Assembly: GCA_021808665.1 (NCBI GenBank)
Contig: JAKBBA010000005.1
Span: 44,866 to 108,865, forward strand
DNA length: 64,000 nucleotides
Direction: 5' to 3'
Origin: Actinomycetes bacterium
GTDB taxonomy: Bacteria; Actinomycetota; Acidimicrobiia; Acidimicrobiales; Palsa-688
In this document: one piece after another, positions 54,433 to 61,344 of the stretch
Layout: every line of letters begins with the position of its first letter
Position numbering within the stretch: the first letter of the stretch is position 1
Made by a program: the position numbers and the translations under genes
Notes under the pieces: generated by a model
Database searches by the model: none
The model's input: the letters and a program-made list of their open reading frames with translations, nothing else
Told to the model about the DNA's origin: nothing

Positions 54433-54965
54433 CGCCCACGGAGGTGACCTCGGCTGGCCGTGCGGACCTCACCGACGACAGAGCGGTCGTGACCAGACTC
54501 CTCGGTCGGGAACCGCTCGGGGAGTTCGCCGTGGCCCTCCGAGACGCCTCGGGCCTGCCGTTAGTCATCCACAACGCTCCGGTGCTTCGCAACGGCACGC
54601 CGATGCCCACGAGGTTCTGGCTCGTCGGTCCGGCCGAGCGCAAAGCCGTCGACCGTCTCGAAGCGGCCGGCGGTGTGCGTGAAGCGGAGAAAGCCGTGAG
54701 CTCCGCTTCTATCGAGACGGCGCACAGGACCTACGAAGCCGAACGCCAAGCGGAGATGCCGCCGGGGTGGGGCGGTCCGCTGCCCAAAGGGGGTGTCGGG
54801 GGGACGCGCCGGGGCGTCAAGTGCCTTCACGCGCACTACGCGTGGTTCTTGGTAGGCGGCCCGGACCCGGTCGGGCTTTGGGTCGCCGGCCGGCTCGGCA
54901 GTGCCGATCGCGGAGATATCGCTGTCGCCGGCAACGGTCGTGCCGCCGGGGCTTGGGGCTCGTGA
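54429..54965 (+). CDS. DUF501-family protein
   Basis: A 178-residue conserved protein of unknown function (DUF501). Typical stretches are LLGREPLGEFAVALRDASGLPLVIHN, PTRFWLVGPAERKAVDRLEAAGGVR and GVKCLHAHYAWFLVGGPDPVG with a Cys/His cluster (KCLHAHYA). The TTG start overlaps the coxG stop (TTGA); GTG 54444 is an alternative. It is normally the direct neighbour of ftsB in actinobacteria, followed by ppx as here. Confidence 0.85.
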   Translation: MTPTEVTSAGRADLTDDRAVVTRLLGREPLGEFAVALRDASGLPLVIHNAPVLRNGTPMPTRFWLVGPAERKAVDRLEAAGGVREAEKAVSSASIETAHRTYEAERQAEMPPGWGGPLPKGGVGGTRRGVKCLHAHYAWFLVGGPDPVGLWVAGRLGSADRGDIAVAGNGRAAGAWGS

Positions 54966-55900
54966 CTGTCGGAGTGCACCCGGCTGGCCCGGTGGCTGCG
55001 ATCGACTGCGGGACGAACTCGACCCGACTGCTCATAGCTGACACCGACGGCACTACCCTAGAGCGGGTCAACCGTATTACCCGTCTCGGAGCCGGCGTCG
55101 ACCGCGATGGACGATTGGACCCGGCAGCGATCGCTAGGACCGTGGCAGCGCTTGGCGCCTACCGGGGTCTCCTTGACAGGCACGGGGTTCGCGCCCTGCG
55201 GGTGACGGCGACCTCGGCGGCCCGTGACGCCGCCAACCGGGATGAGTTCTTCGACGCTGCCGAGTCCGTTCTGGGCGCCCGGCCGGAGCTGCTCGACGGG
55301 TCAGAGGAGGGTCGCTTGTCGTTCGCCGGCGCCCTTCTAGGCCTCGGCGCGGTGCAAGGTCCGGTCCTGGTGGTCGACATCGGGGGTGGCTCGACCGAGC
55401 TCATAGTCGGATCCGACGTACATGCCGGCCCGACAGGGGTGTACTCGATGGACGTAGGTTGCGTCAGGCTTACGGAACGCTTCTTGGTTTCGGACCCGCC
55501 GACCGCCGACGAGCTCGAAGCGGCAAAGCTCTACGTGCACCGCCAGATTGACGCTGCACTGCTCGAAGTCCCCCAGCTGTCGCAGGCGAATGCGATGATC
55601 GGCCTCGCCGGCACCGTAGCGTGCATGGCGGCGACAGACCAGGGGATCGACGGGACTGAACGGCACCGGCTTCACCACTACGCGCTCTCTCGGAGCGCCG
55701 TTGAGAGGATCCGCTCGACGCTGGCGGCGATGACAGCCGATCAACGTCGAAGCGTGCCGGGGGTGGAAGACGGGCGTGCGGATGTCATAGTGGGAGGGGC
55801 GGTCGTGCTAGGCGAGGTGATGGCCCGTTTCGGCTTCGACGTGTGCCTTACCAGCGAAGCGGACATCCTCGACGGTCTGGCCGCGAGCATCAACCGCTGA
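54962..55900 (+). CDS. ppx: Exopolyphosphatase/guanosine pentaphosphate phosphohydrolase (Ppx/GppA)
   Basis: A 312-residue ASKHA-fold phosphatase. AAIDCGTNSTRLLIAD is phosphate-1, the catalytic Glu is in SEEGRLSFAGAL, and VLVVDIGGGSTELIVG is phosphate-2; SMDVGCVRLTERFL follows. It hydrolyses polyphosphate and possibly pppGpp. It is the short form without the C-terminal HD-like domain, as in mycobacterial Ppx1. GTG 54962 overlaps the DUF501 stop (GTGA). Confidence 0.93.
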   Translation: MTVGVHPAGPVAAIDCGTNSTRLLIADTDGTTLERVNRITRLGAGVDRDGRLDPAAIARTVAALGAYRGLLDRHGVRALRVTATSAARDAANRDEFFDAAESVLGARPELLDGSEEGRLSFAGALLGLGAVQGPVLVVDIGGGSTELIVGSDVHAGPTGVYSMDVGCVRLTERFLVSDPPTADELEAAKLYVHRQIDAALLEVPQLSQANAMIGLAGTVACMAATDQGIDGTERHRLHHYALSRSAVERIRSTLAAMTADQRRSVPGVEDGRADVIVGGAVVLGEVMARFGFDVCLTSEADILDGLAASINR

Positions 55901-55979
55901 GGGGTTTACCCCAAGCGGAGCGGGGGGACCTCTTCGGGCGGACCGGCGCAGGCTCGCGCTATTGCCTACGATCTGAGGC

Positions 55980-57059
55980 ATGGTTCTAAGCGATCGCGTC
56001 CTGATGGGGCCCGGCCCCTGCAACCCCTACCCTGAGGCGACTGCGGCCTTCTGCCGGCCGATGCTCGGCCACCTCGACCCGGAGTTCATCGCCGTTTTGG
56101 ACGAGACTATCGACAGGCTCCGCCAGGTCTGGCAGACGGCGAACCCGCTGACCCTGCCAGTGTCGGGGACCGGCTCGGCGGGAATGGAAGCGGCGTTCGT
56201 CAACACCGTCGGCCCCGGGGACGTGGTGGTGATCGGAGTTAACGGACTCTTCGGGGAGAGGATGTGTGACGTTGCCAGCCGCTGCGGGGCCCGGGTCGTG
56301 CGGGTCGAGGCCGCCTGGGGTACACCGCTCGATCCCCAGGCCCTGCTAGACGCCCACCCCTCGCCGAAGCTGATAGCCCTCGTGCACGCCGAGACGAGCA
56401 CCGGAGTCGAGAACGACGTGGCCTCGGTCGCCGAAGGAAAGCGCGACGCGCTAGTGCTCGCGGACTGCGTCACGTCGCTCGGCGGGATCCCCGTTGACGT
56501 CGACGGGTGGGGTGTGGACATCGCCTACAGCGGCACGCAGAAATGCCTGGGCGTCTCGCCGGGTCTGTCGCCGTTCACGATGAACGAGCGGGCAAGGCAA
56601 CGCCGGGTTCCGACACCCCAAAGCTGGTACCTCGATTTGGGCATGATCGGTGACTACACGTCAGGAGCAACACGGAAATATCATCACACTGCTCCGATAG
56701 CCATGATATTTTCACTGCATGCAGGCCTGGGGGCGGTCCTCGATGAAGGCCTCGACGCCGCATGGCAACGTCACCGGTCCTGCGGCAGGGCCCTCCAGGA
56801 CGGGCTCGAGGAGCTCGGCTTTAAGCTGTGGGCGACCGAAGGGCACCGACTGCCCGAGCTGACGACGGTCTTAGTCCCAGATGGCGTCGACGACGCGGCG
56901 GTTCGGCGATCCCTGCTCGATCAGTACGGGATCGAGATAGGAGGGGGTGTTGGCGAGTGGGCCGGGCGGGTGTGGCGTATCGGATGTATGGGCAACACCG
57001 CCCGCATGGCGAACGTAACGCTACTCCTCGGGGCTCTAGCGAAGATTCTGGGCAGGTGA
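55980..57059 (+). CDS. Class V PLP aminotransferase (alanine/serine-glyoxylate type)
   Basis: A 359-residue fold-type I PLP enzyme. MGPGPCNPYPEA, SGTGSAGMEAAFVN, HAETSTGVENDV, DCVTSLGGIPVDVDGWGVDI and the Schiff-base lysine in YSGTQKCLGVSPGLSPF are characteristic of alanine-glyoxylate/serine-glyoxylate aminotransferases; KYHHTAPIAMIFSLHAGL also matches. It likely transfers the amino group from Ala or Ser to glyoxylate. It starts a new unit 80 bp after ppx and overlaps the next gene by GTGA. Confidence 0.9.
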   Translation: MVLSDRVLMGPGPCNPYPEATAAFCRPMLGHLDPEFIAVLDETIDRLRQVWQTANPLTLPVSGTGSAGMEAAFVNTVGPGDVVVIGVNGLFGERMCDVASRCGARVVRVEAAWGTPLDPQALLDAHPSPKLIALVHAETSTGVENDVASVAEGKRDALVLADCVTSLGGIPVDVDGWGVDIAYSGTQKCLGVSPGLSPFTMNERARQRRVPTPQSWYLDLGMIGDYTSGATRKYHHTAPIAMIFSLHAGLGAVLDEGLDAAWQRHRSCGRALQDGLEELGFKLWATEGHRLPELTTVLVPDGVDDAAVRRSLLDQYGIEIGGGVGEWAGRVWRIGCMGNTARMANVTLLLGALAKILGR

Positions 57060-57691
57060 GCTGGCCGCCCTCGGTGCGTCACCCGCTGGCCTTGATGGGC
57101 AAGCGGGTGATGTTGCGACCTTTGGTAGCGGGGGATTTCGAGGCTTGGCGGGAGGTCCGGATCCGGGCGCGGGACTGGTTGGTGAAGTGGGAGCCGATGC
57201 CCATACCCGGCCAGCCCGACGCCACGCAGGACCGGCGGGTGTTCGCCTTCCGCTGCGGTGCGAGGGAGAGGGAACGCCAACTCGGCTCCGGGTACGGTTT
57301 CGGAATCTTCGTCGGTCCGACACGGGACCGTTTCGCCGGTGAGATCAACCTATCCTCAGTCCAGCGGGGCCCCTACCAGAACGCCTATGTCGGCTATTGG
57401 ATGGACGAGGCGCTCGCAGGGAACTCCTACACCCCGGAGGCCCTCGTGGTGATCTGCCGGTTCGCTTTCGAGGATCTCGGATTGCACAGGGTGCAGGCGT
57501 CGATAATCCCCCGCAACGCGCCGAGTCATCGTGTAGCCGAGAAGGTCGGGCTCCGCAACGAGGGCACGGCGCTTCGGTACTTGGAGATAAACGGCCGCTG
57601 GGAGGACCACGTACGCTACGCCATAACCGCCGAAGACTGGGTGGAGCGCCGCAGCGAGTTCTTGGAGCGTTGGATCGTCTCCAGCGCCTAG
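57056..57691 (+). CDS. GNAT-family N-acetyltransferase (RimJ/RimL type)
   Basis: A 211-residue acetyltransferase. MLRPLVAGDFEAWREVRIRARDWL, FAGEINLSSVQRGPYQNAYVGYWMDEALAGNSY, and the acceptor-side HRVQASIIPRNAPSHRVAEKVGLRNEGTAL are RimJ/RimL signatures; these proteins acetylate N-termini of ribosomal proteins or other amines. The GTG start overlaps the aminotransferase stop. Earlier start codons of the open frame lie inside the aminotransferase. The last 4 bases overlap the sodX end. Confidence 0.87.
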   Translation: MSWPPSVRHPLALMGKRVMLRPLVAGDFEAWREVRIRARDWLVKWEPMPIPGQPDATQDRRVFAFRCGARERERQLGSGYGFGIFVGPTRDRFAGEINLSSVQRGPYQNAYVGYWMDEALAGNSYTPEALVVICRFAFEDLGLHRVQASIIPRNAPSHRVAEKVGLRNEGTALRYLEINGRWEDHVRYAITAEDWVERRSEFLERWIVSSA

Positions 57692-58125
57692 CTGGTTGGG
57701 GGAGGTGAGCCCACTTCGCCGCCCCCGGCGCTGCCCTTCTCGGTGTCGCCCGGCCACCATGCGACCCGCTGAGCCGGGTAGTAGCGGTAGACGACTATCC
57801 CGACGATGTCCGCTACGCGGATCGTACCGAAGTGCCGGCTGTCCGTGCTCTCGCTGGGATTGTCACCTCTCAGGTCGAGCGCGCCGTGTCGCCTTTCATG
57901 CACGCGTTTGAGCATGAGGCGCCTGCTTGGAGATCCCTGAGGTTGGCGAGGGTCGTAGAACGCGACCACGTCGCCGGGCCGCACTCTGTTCGGTTCCGGC
58001 CTAATAGGTCGCAGCAGGGTTGGGTGTGCGATAAGGAGCCTGTCGCCGGGTTGGAAGGTGGGGTGCATGCTCTCGCCCGTGACAATGAGGCGTCTTAGCG
58101 CAGTTACACTTCGTCTGCGTTGCAC
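57688..58125 (-). CDS. sodX: S26-family signal peptidase-like, nickel SOD maturation protease
   Basis: A 145-residue peptidase. The Ser nucleophile is in VTGESMHPTFQPGDRLLI, the general-base Lys in RLMLKRVHER and the third box is DLRGDNPSESTDSRHFG. It lacks an obvious N-terminal TM helix, unlike general signal peptidases. Its gene is divergent from sodN, 56 bp away, and SodX-type peptidases cleave the Ni-SOD leader to expose His1, so this assignment is strong. The C-terminal 15 residues are Gly/Ser/Pro-rich. Confidence 0.9.
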   Translation of the reverse strand: MQRRRSVTALRRLIVTGESMHPTFQPGDRLLIAHPTLLRPIRPEPNRVRPGDVVAFYDPRQPQGSPSRRLMLKRVHERRHGALDLRGDNPSESTDSRHFGTIRVADIVGIVVYRYYPAQRVAWWPGDTEKGSAGGGEVGSPPPTS

Positions 58126-58181
58126 GTTGTCCAGAGTAGGGTGTGGGGGCGAATCCCTCTAGAGACTAGGAGCGTCTGATA

Positions 58182-58598
58182 ATGGTGTTGGTAGCTCGTG
58201 TGTTGACTTTCGTTGACTCTTTTCGTGCGCCGGTGGCGGTGAGCGCGCATTGTGATCTGCCGTGCGGTGTGTATGACCCTGCTCAGGCTCGCATCGAGGC
58301 GGAGTCAGTGAAGGCTTGTATGGAAAAGTTCAATGCTTCTGATGACAACGTGTTCAAGACGCGTGCTGTTTTGATCAAGGAGGAGCGGGCCGAGCTGGTC
58401 AAGCATCATCTTTGGGTGTTGTGGACGGATTATTTCAAGGCGAACCACTTGGAGGCGCACCCGGGGTTGCATGACCTGTTCTGGAAGGCGACGAAGTCTG
58501 CGGGTGAGTCCAAGAAGACCAACGACACGGCTGTTGCCGACGAGTTGCTGGCTCACATAGCGGAGATCGACAAGATCTTCTGGGAGACCAAGAAGTAG
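58182..58598 (+). CDS. sodN: Nickel superoxide dismutase (precursor)
   Basis: A 138-residue precursor. After a 22-residue leader the nickel hook HCDLPCGVYDP starts at His23; Cys24 and Cys28 plus the freed His N-terminus bind nickel after cleavage between Ala22 and His23. The four-helix body matches Streptomyces SodN (QARIEAESVKA, IKEERAELVKHHLWVLWTDYFK, AHIAEIDKIFWETKK). It dismutates superoxide. AGGAG is 9 nt upstream of the ATG. Third codon positions carry more T than the neighbours (GTT, CAT, GAT, TGT codons), hinting at transfer or expression-related codon bias. The leader is longer than the 14 residues in Streptomyces. Confidence 0.96.
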   Translation: MVLVARVLTFVDSFRAPVAVSAHCDLPCGVYDPAQARIEAESVKACMEKFNASDDNVFKTRAVLIKEERAELVKHHLWVLWTDYFKANHLEAHPGLHDLFWKATKSAGESKKTNDTAVADELLAHIAEIDKIFWETKK

Positions 58599-58645
58599 AC
58601 AACCCCCAAGGGCCTTCCCACTTGTCGAACTAGCCAGAGGGCGCC

Positions 58646-58687
58646 CGCCGGCCAGTTCAAGTGAACCGCCACGCGACCTGGCCGGCG
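58646..58687 (+). terminator. Hairpin after sodN, possible terminator
   Basis: CGCCGGCCAG (58646-58655) and CTGGCCGGCG (58678-58687) form a perfect 10-bp GC-rich stem with a 22-nt loop between the convergent sodN and TPR genes. No T-run follows, so termination in either direction is only probable. Confidence 0.45.
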
Positions 58688-58697
58688 CACCCCGGGT

Positions 58698-59600
58698 CTA
58701 CGGACCCCACTGTGCCAGAAGGCGCCGGGACGCTTCGGTAGCAGGGTGCTCGGATCCGAGCGCTTCGAGTTCGTCGTCGCTCACCTGCCGCAGCGTGCGG
58801 ATAGCTTCGTCGATGTCGCCGATTTCGTGCATCAGTTGAGCGATTACACCCCGGGTGACGAGCGTGTTCACGTGTCGGTCGCCGAGCGCTGCTTGTTGGG
58901 CGGGTAGTAGGGCCCTCAGCGAATCAAGCGCTCGTGCAGCGTCACCGGAGAGTGCTGTCCACACAGCAGCCCGGTAGCGATTCGCAAGGATGGCAGGCGA
59001 CAGCGGGTCTGCGACAGCCATCTGGTCGGCGAGGAGGTCTTCGTACAAGCGGGCAGCTTCGTGCGCGTCGCCGAGCTCGCCTACAGCTTCGCACAGCCGG
59101 GAGCGGGCCTCGAAGGTAAGGGGATGTTTCCTACCGAAGGCCCGCCTTCGGTTAGCTAGGACCTCCTCGGCTTCGCCTACCGATATAGAGATCTTTGGAA
59201 CCGGGACTTCGTCGAAAGGTCCGAAGGCCCTAGTAGGGGCGTCGGGCTTCCGAAGTCCCGCCCGCAGTAGCGACACAGGGTCGCTCACCCCCGCTTCGGA
59301 GAGCCTGAAGGCTACCTCGTACGACGGTAACGGTCGGCGGCGGCGGCATCGCCGGCATTTAGTGAAATACAGCGGAAGCTTATGGTCGAAGTAGTCGAAA
59401 CGCCGCCATACGCTCGCAGCGCTGGCGTCGCATCTCGGGCAGCGCACAGTCACGCCTACGAGCCTTTGTGCGCTGATTATGGTGCCTACGGTCCCGTTAC
59501 GGCCGCTAAGAGGCCGTCCAGTGGTGGTGACGTAGGTGAGTCGGTTCCTCCATTCAGGGCCGAGACTGGTGTCGTGTGGCGATCCCACGTTTCCTAGCAT
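58698..59600 (-). CDS. Zinc-ribbon and tetratricopeptide-repeat protein of unknown function
   Basis: A 300-residue protein. Near 54-57 and 82-85, CPRCD and CRRC could form a zinc ribbon (CxxC-x24-CxxC). From about 140 the sequence turns helical and repetitive: AFGRKHPLTFEARSRLCEAV, ALGDRHVNTLVTRGVIAQL and ALGSEHPATEASRRLLAQW resemble TPR_10/12 units of the kinesin-light-chain type (LGxxHPxT). Such proteins usually mediate protein contacts. I recognise no named family. It is the last gene before the integrated element. The start is uncertain because the first 45 residues are weak. Confidence 0.62.
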   Translation of the reverse strand: MLGNVGSPHDTSLGPEWRNRLTYVTTTGRPLSGRNGTVGTIISAQRLVGVTVRCPRCDASAASVWRRFDYFDHKLPLYFTKCRRCRRRRPLPSYEVAFRLSEAGVSDPVSLLRAGLRKPDAPTRAFGPFDEVPVPKISISVGEAEEVLANRRRAFGRKHPLTFEARSRLCEAVGELGDAHEAARLYEDLLADQMAVADPLSPAILANRYRAAVWTALSGDAARALDSLRALLPAQQAALGDRHVNTLVTRGVIAQLMHEIGDIDEAIRTLRQVSDDELEALGSEHPATEASRRLLAQWGP

Positions 59601-59645
59601 CGCGCAAGACGCCGCCGAGGCGGAGTCTGAGCTGGAACTGAACGA

Positions 59646-59693
59646 GTGGGCGCGGAGGGATTCGAACCGTCACCTCCGGGATCACATCGGTGC
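59646..59693 (-). repeat. tRNA-His-like 3' fragment, probable attachment site of the integrated element
   Basis: The minus strand reads TGTGATCCCGGAGGTGACGG then TTCGAATCCCTCCGCGCCCA. This resembles the 3' half of an actinobacterial tRNA-His: the loop with GTG anticodon, stem CCCGG, a T-loop TTCGAAT and acceptor 3' strand ending CCCAC. The D-arm and 5' acceptor are missing and the T-stem is imperfect, so this is not a working tRNA. Tyrosine-integrase elements that insert into tRNA genes leave such a 3' copy at one end. The intact tRNA would be at the far end, outside the window. Confidence 0.6.
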
Positions 59694-59778
59694 AGTTCAG
59701 AGCGTGTTCTCCCTGGTCAGGGGGTGTTTCTGGGGTGACCGTCCTTGACCGCGGGTGGCCGCGAATGGCCATATTTTG

Positions 59779-59816
59779 GGGTCCTATCGGGGTCCTGCGG
59801 GTCCGATTCGGGTCCT
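59779..59816. repeat. Four phased GGGTCC repeats next to the att site
   Basis: GGGTCCT at 59779 and 59790, GGGTCCG at 59799 and GGGTCCT at 59810 are spaced 11, 9 and 11 bp, about one helical turn each. They lie between the tRNA-like fragment and the fic stop, where arm-type integrase or excisionase sites would be expected. The 263-bp gap 59601-59863 holds nothing else I can identify apart from the att fragment. Confidence 0.5.
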
Positions 59817-59863
59817 GACGGGCCTACCCCTGCCGGGGTGGATGAGAGGGGTGCCACTCGGGC

Positions 59864-61069
59864 TCAGCGGGGCCCGTCGTGGGTTCCGCCGGCTTCGAGC
59901 CCGGAGATCAGATCCAGCAGCCCGGACACCTCCCATGAGCGGTTCCGCGCCGATGTGGACAGCGGCGCAAGCACCCCGGCATCGACGAGCTGGCCGATGG
60001 CGGTATTCACCGACGACTTCACCTTTCCGGTCAGCGCGACGGCCACCGACAGGTTCACTACCGGCTGGCCGGCGAGCACCTCGATCAGATTCCAGGCGGC
60101 CGCGTCGGCCCGCGGCGGGTTCGGGGTGGCGGCCAGCGCGTGACGCCATGACTCCTTCAGATCGAGGACCTGTCCGAGGTAGCGGCGGGCGAGGGCGGCC
60201 GACTGGGCCGCGGCCACCGAGAACCGTTCCAACCACAGCGCCAGGTCACCTTCGCGGTAGGCGGTCAACCCGGCGATGTAGGACGCCTTGTCGCGGGCGA
60301 GGATCACGCTGATCGGCGGCACGTAGGAGGGGGCCAGCCGCCGGCGCCGTAGCAGCACGTGAATGAGAGCTCGGCCGGTCCGGCCGTTACCGTCGGCGAA
60401 GGGATGGATCGTCTCGAACTGGGCGTGGGCGAGCGCCGCTTGGACCAGCGGCGGCAGCGTGTCTTGGTTGGCGAACCCGCACAGGTCGTCGAGTAGGGCC
60501 GGGACCTCGGTCTCGGGTGGAGGGACGAAGTCGGCGCCGCAGGGGTTGTAGTCGTTTCCGCCGATCCAGTTCTGTTCGTTTCGGATCTTCCCGGCGATCT
60601 CGGGGCGGCTGGAGTTTCTCATCAGCACGCGGTGGATGGAGACGAGCCGGTCCAGCCCAAGCACCTGCTCGGCGGTGGCCTCCTCGACGGCGAAGGTCAT
60701 GGCGTCGATGTTGGCCAGGATCTCCGCGGCTGTTGCGGACACGTTGGCGCCGAGGTCGGCTTTGGCTTCCGCTCGGGCCAGCGAGCGGGCATCGACGGCC
60801 ATGCCTTCGACTTTGGATGAGGCGATCGACTCGGTTCGAAGCAGCAGCCTGGCCAGGGGGGCCAGCGCTGGGGTCGCCGCGGAGTTCAGCGCTCGTATCT
60901 CCCCCTCGGCATCGGATATCACCCCGGAGAGCTCGGCCGGCAGGCTGAAACGGTCGCCGACGAGTCGGTCGGGGACGAACGCCTGGTACTGGCACGCCTT
61001 GCGGTAGGCCGGAGGGGCGTACAGGTCGGGGTGGTACTCCCACACGCGGTCCTCGAGATGGCCTCTCAC
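59864..61069 (-). CDS. Fic-family AMP-transferase-like protein with N-terminal inhibitory motif
   Basis: A 401-residue protein. The Fic core is HPFADGNGRTGRAL with catalytic His222, preceded by the N-terminal inhibitory helix motif SSKVEG (S84xxxE88G89; the Glu blocks ATP gamma-phosphate binding in class II Fic proteins). A NEQNWIGGNDYNPCGADFVPPP flap segment is present. The last ~90 residues look like a winged helix-turn-helix (LSVAVALTGKVKSSVNTAIGQLVDAGVL), so it may also bind DNA. Fic enzymes usually transfer AMP to a protein side chain; the target is unknown. It lies at the element end with its own control region upstream. Confidence 0.9.
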   Translation of the reverse strand: MRGHLEDRVWEYHPDLYAPPAYRKACQYQAFVPDRLVGDRFSLPAELSGVISDAEGEIRALNSAATPALAPLARLLLRTESIASSKVEGMAVDARSLARAEAKADLGANVSATAAEILANIDAMTFAVEEATAEQVLGLDRLVSIHRVLMRNSSRPEIAGKIRNEQNWIGGNDYNPCGADFVPPPETEVPALLDDLCGFANQDTLPPLVQAALAHAQFETIHPFADGNGRTGRALIHVLLRRRRLAPSYVPPISVILARDKASYIAGLTAYREGDLALWLERFSVAAAQSAALARRYLGQVLDLKESWRHALAATPNPPRADAAAWNLIEVLAGQPVVNLSVAVALTGKVKSSVNTAIGQLVDAGVLAPLSTSARNRSWEVSGLLDLISGLEAGGTHDGPR

Positions 61070-61139
61070 CGGCGCGCCGTCCCAGGGCTCACTTGCGCCT
61101 TCCCGAACCAGCGCCCATCACTGGTAGAGGATAACAGCT

Positions 61140-61219
61140 AAGTCGAACTACAGCCCACATATGGTTCGAGAAACTCGATAAGTCGAACTACAGTCGGACG
61201 TTGGTTCGACTTGGGCGAC
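61140..61219. promoter_or_regulatory. Two tandem 40-bp units each with TCGAAC-N15-GTTCGA, upstream of fic
   Basis: The block AAGTCGAACTACAG occurs at 61140 and 61180. Each copy is followed by GTTCGA (61164 and 61204) exactly 15 bp after TCGAAC, so there are two interrupted palindromes on a 40-bp period. Half-sites are 19-21 bp apart, about two helical turns, on one DNA face. They lie 70-150 bp upstream of the fic start in the 275-bp gap between fic and the integrase stop, which holds nothing else recognisable. They are likely operators for a regulator, perhaps the Fic wHTH domain itself. Confidence 0.6.
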
Positions 61220-61344
61220 ACGACGGCGGTCAGGCACCGGTAGTGGCGCAGCCCTCAACGGTCGCGAGAGGCGCGCAAGGAGACCACGTCGTCACGCGGC
61301 CGCGCCGCCGCCTTTCGGCGCTCTTCCAGCCGGTCCGTCAGCGC

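Noticed and set aside
59646..59693. A functional tRNA-His gene
   Set aside because: No D-arm or 5' acceptor strand can be found upstream on the minus strand and the T-stem has a mismatch; only a 3' fragment remains.
61140..61219. LexA/SOS boxes upstream of fic
   Set aside because: The TCGAAC/GTTCGA halves match, but the actinobacterial SOS box has a 4-bp spacer and here it is 15 bp.
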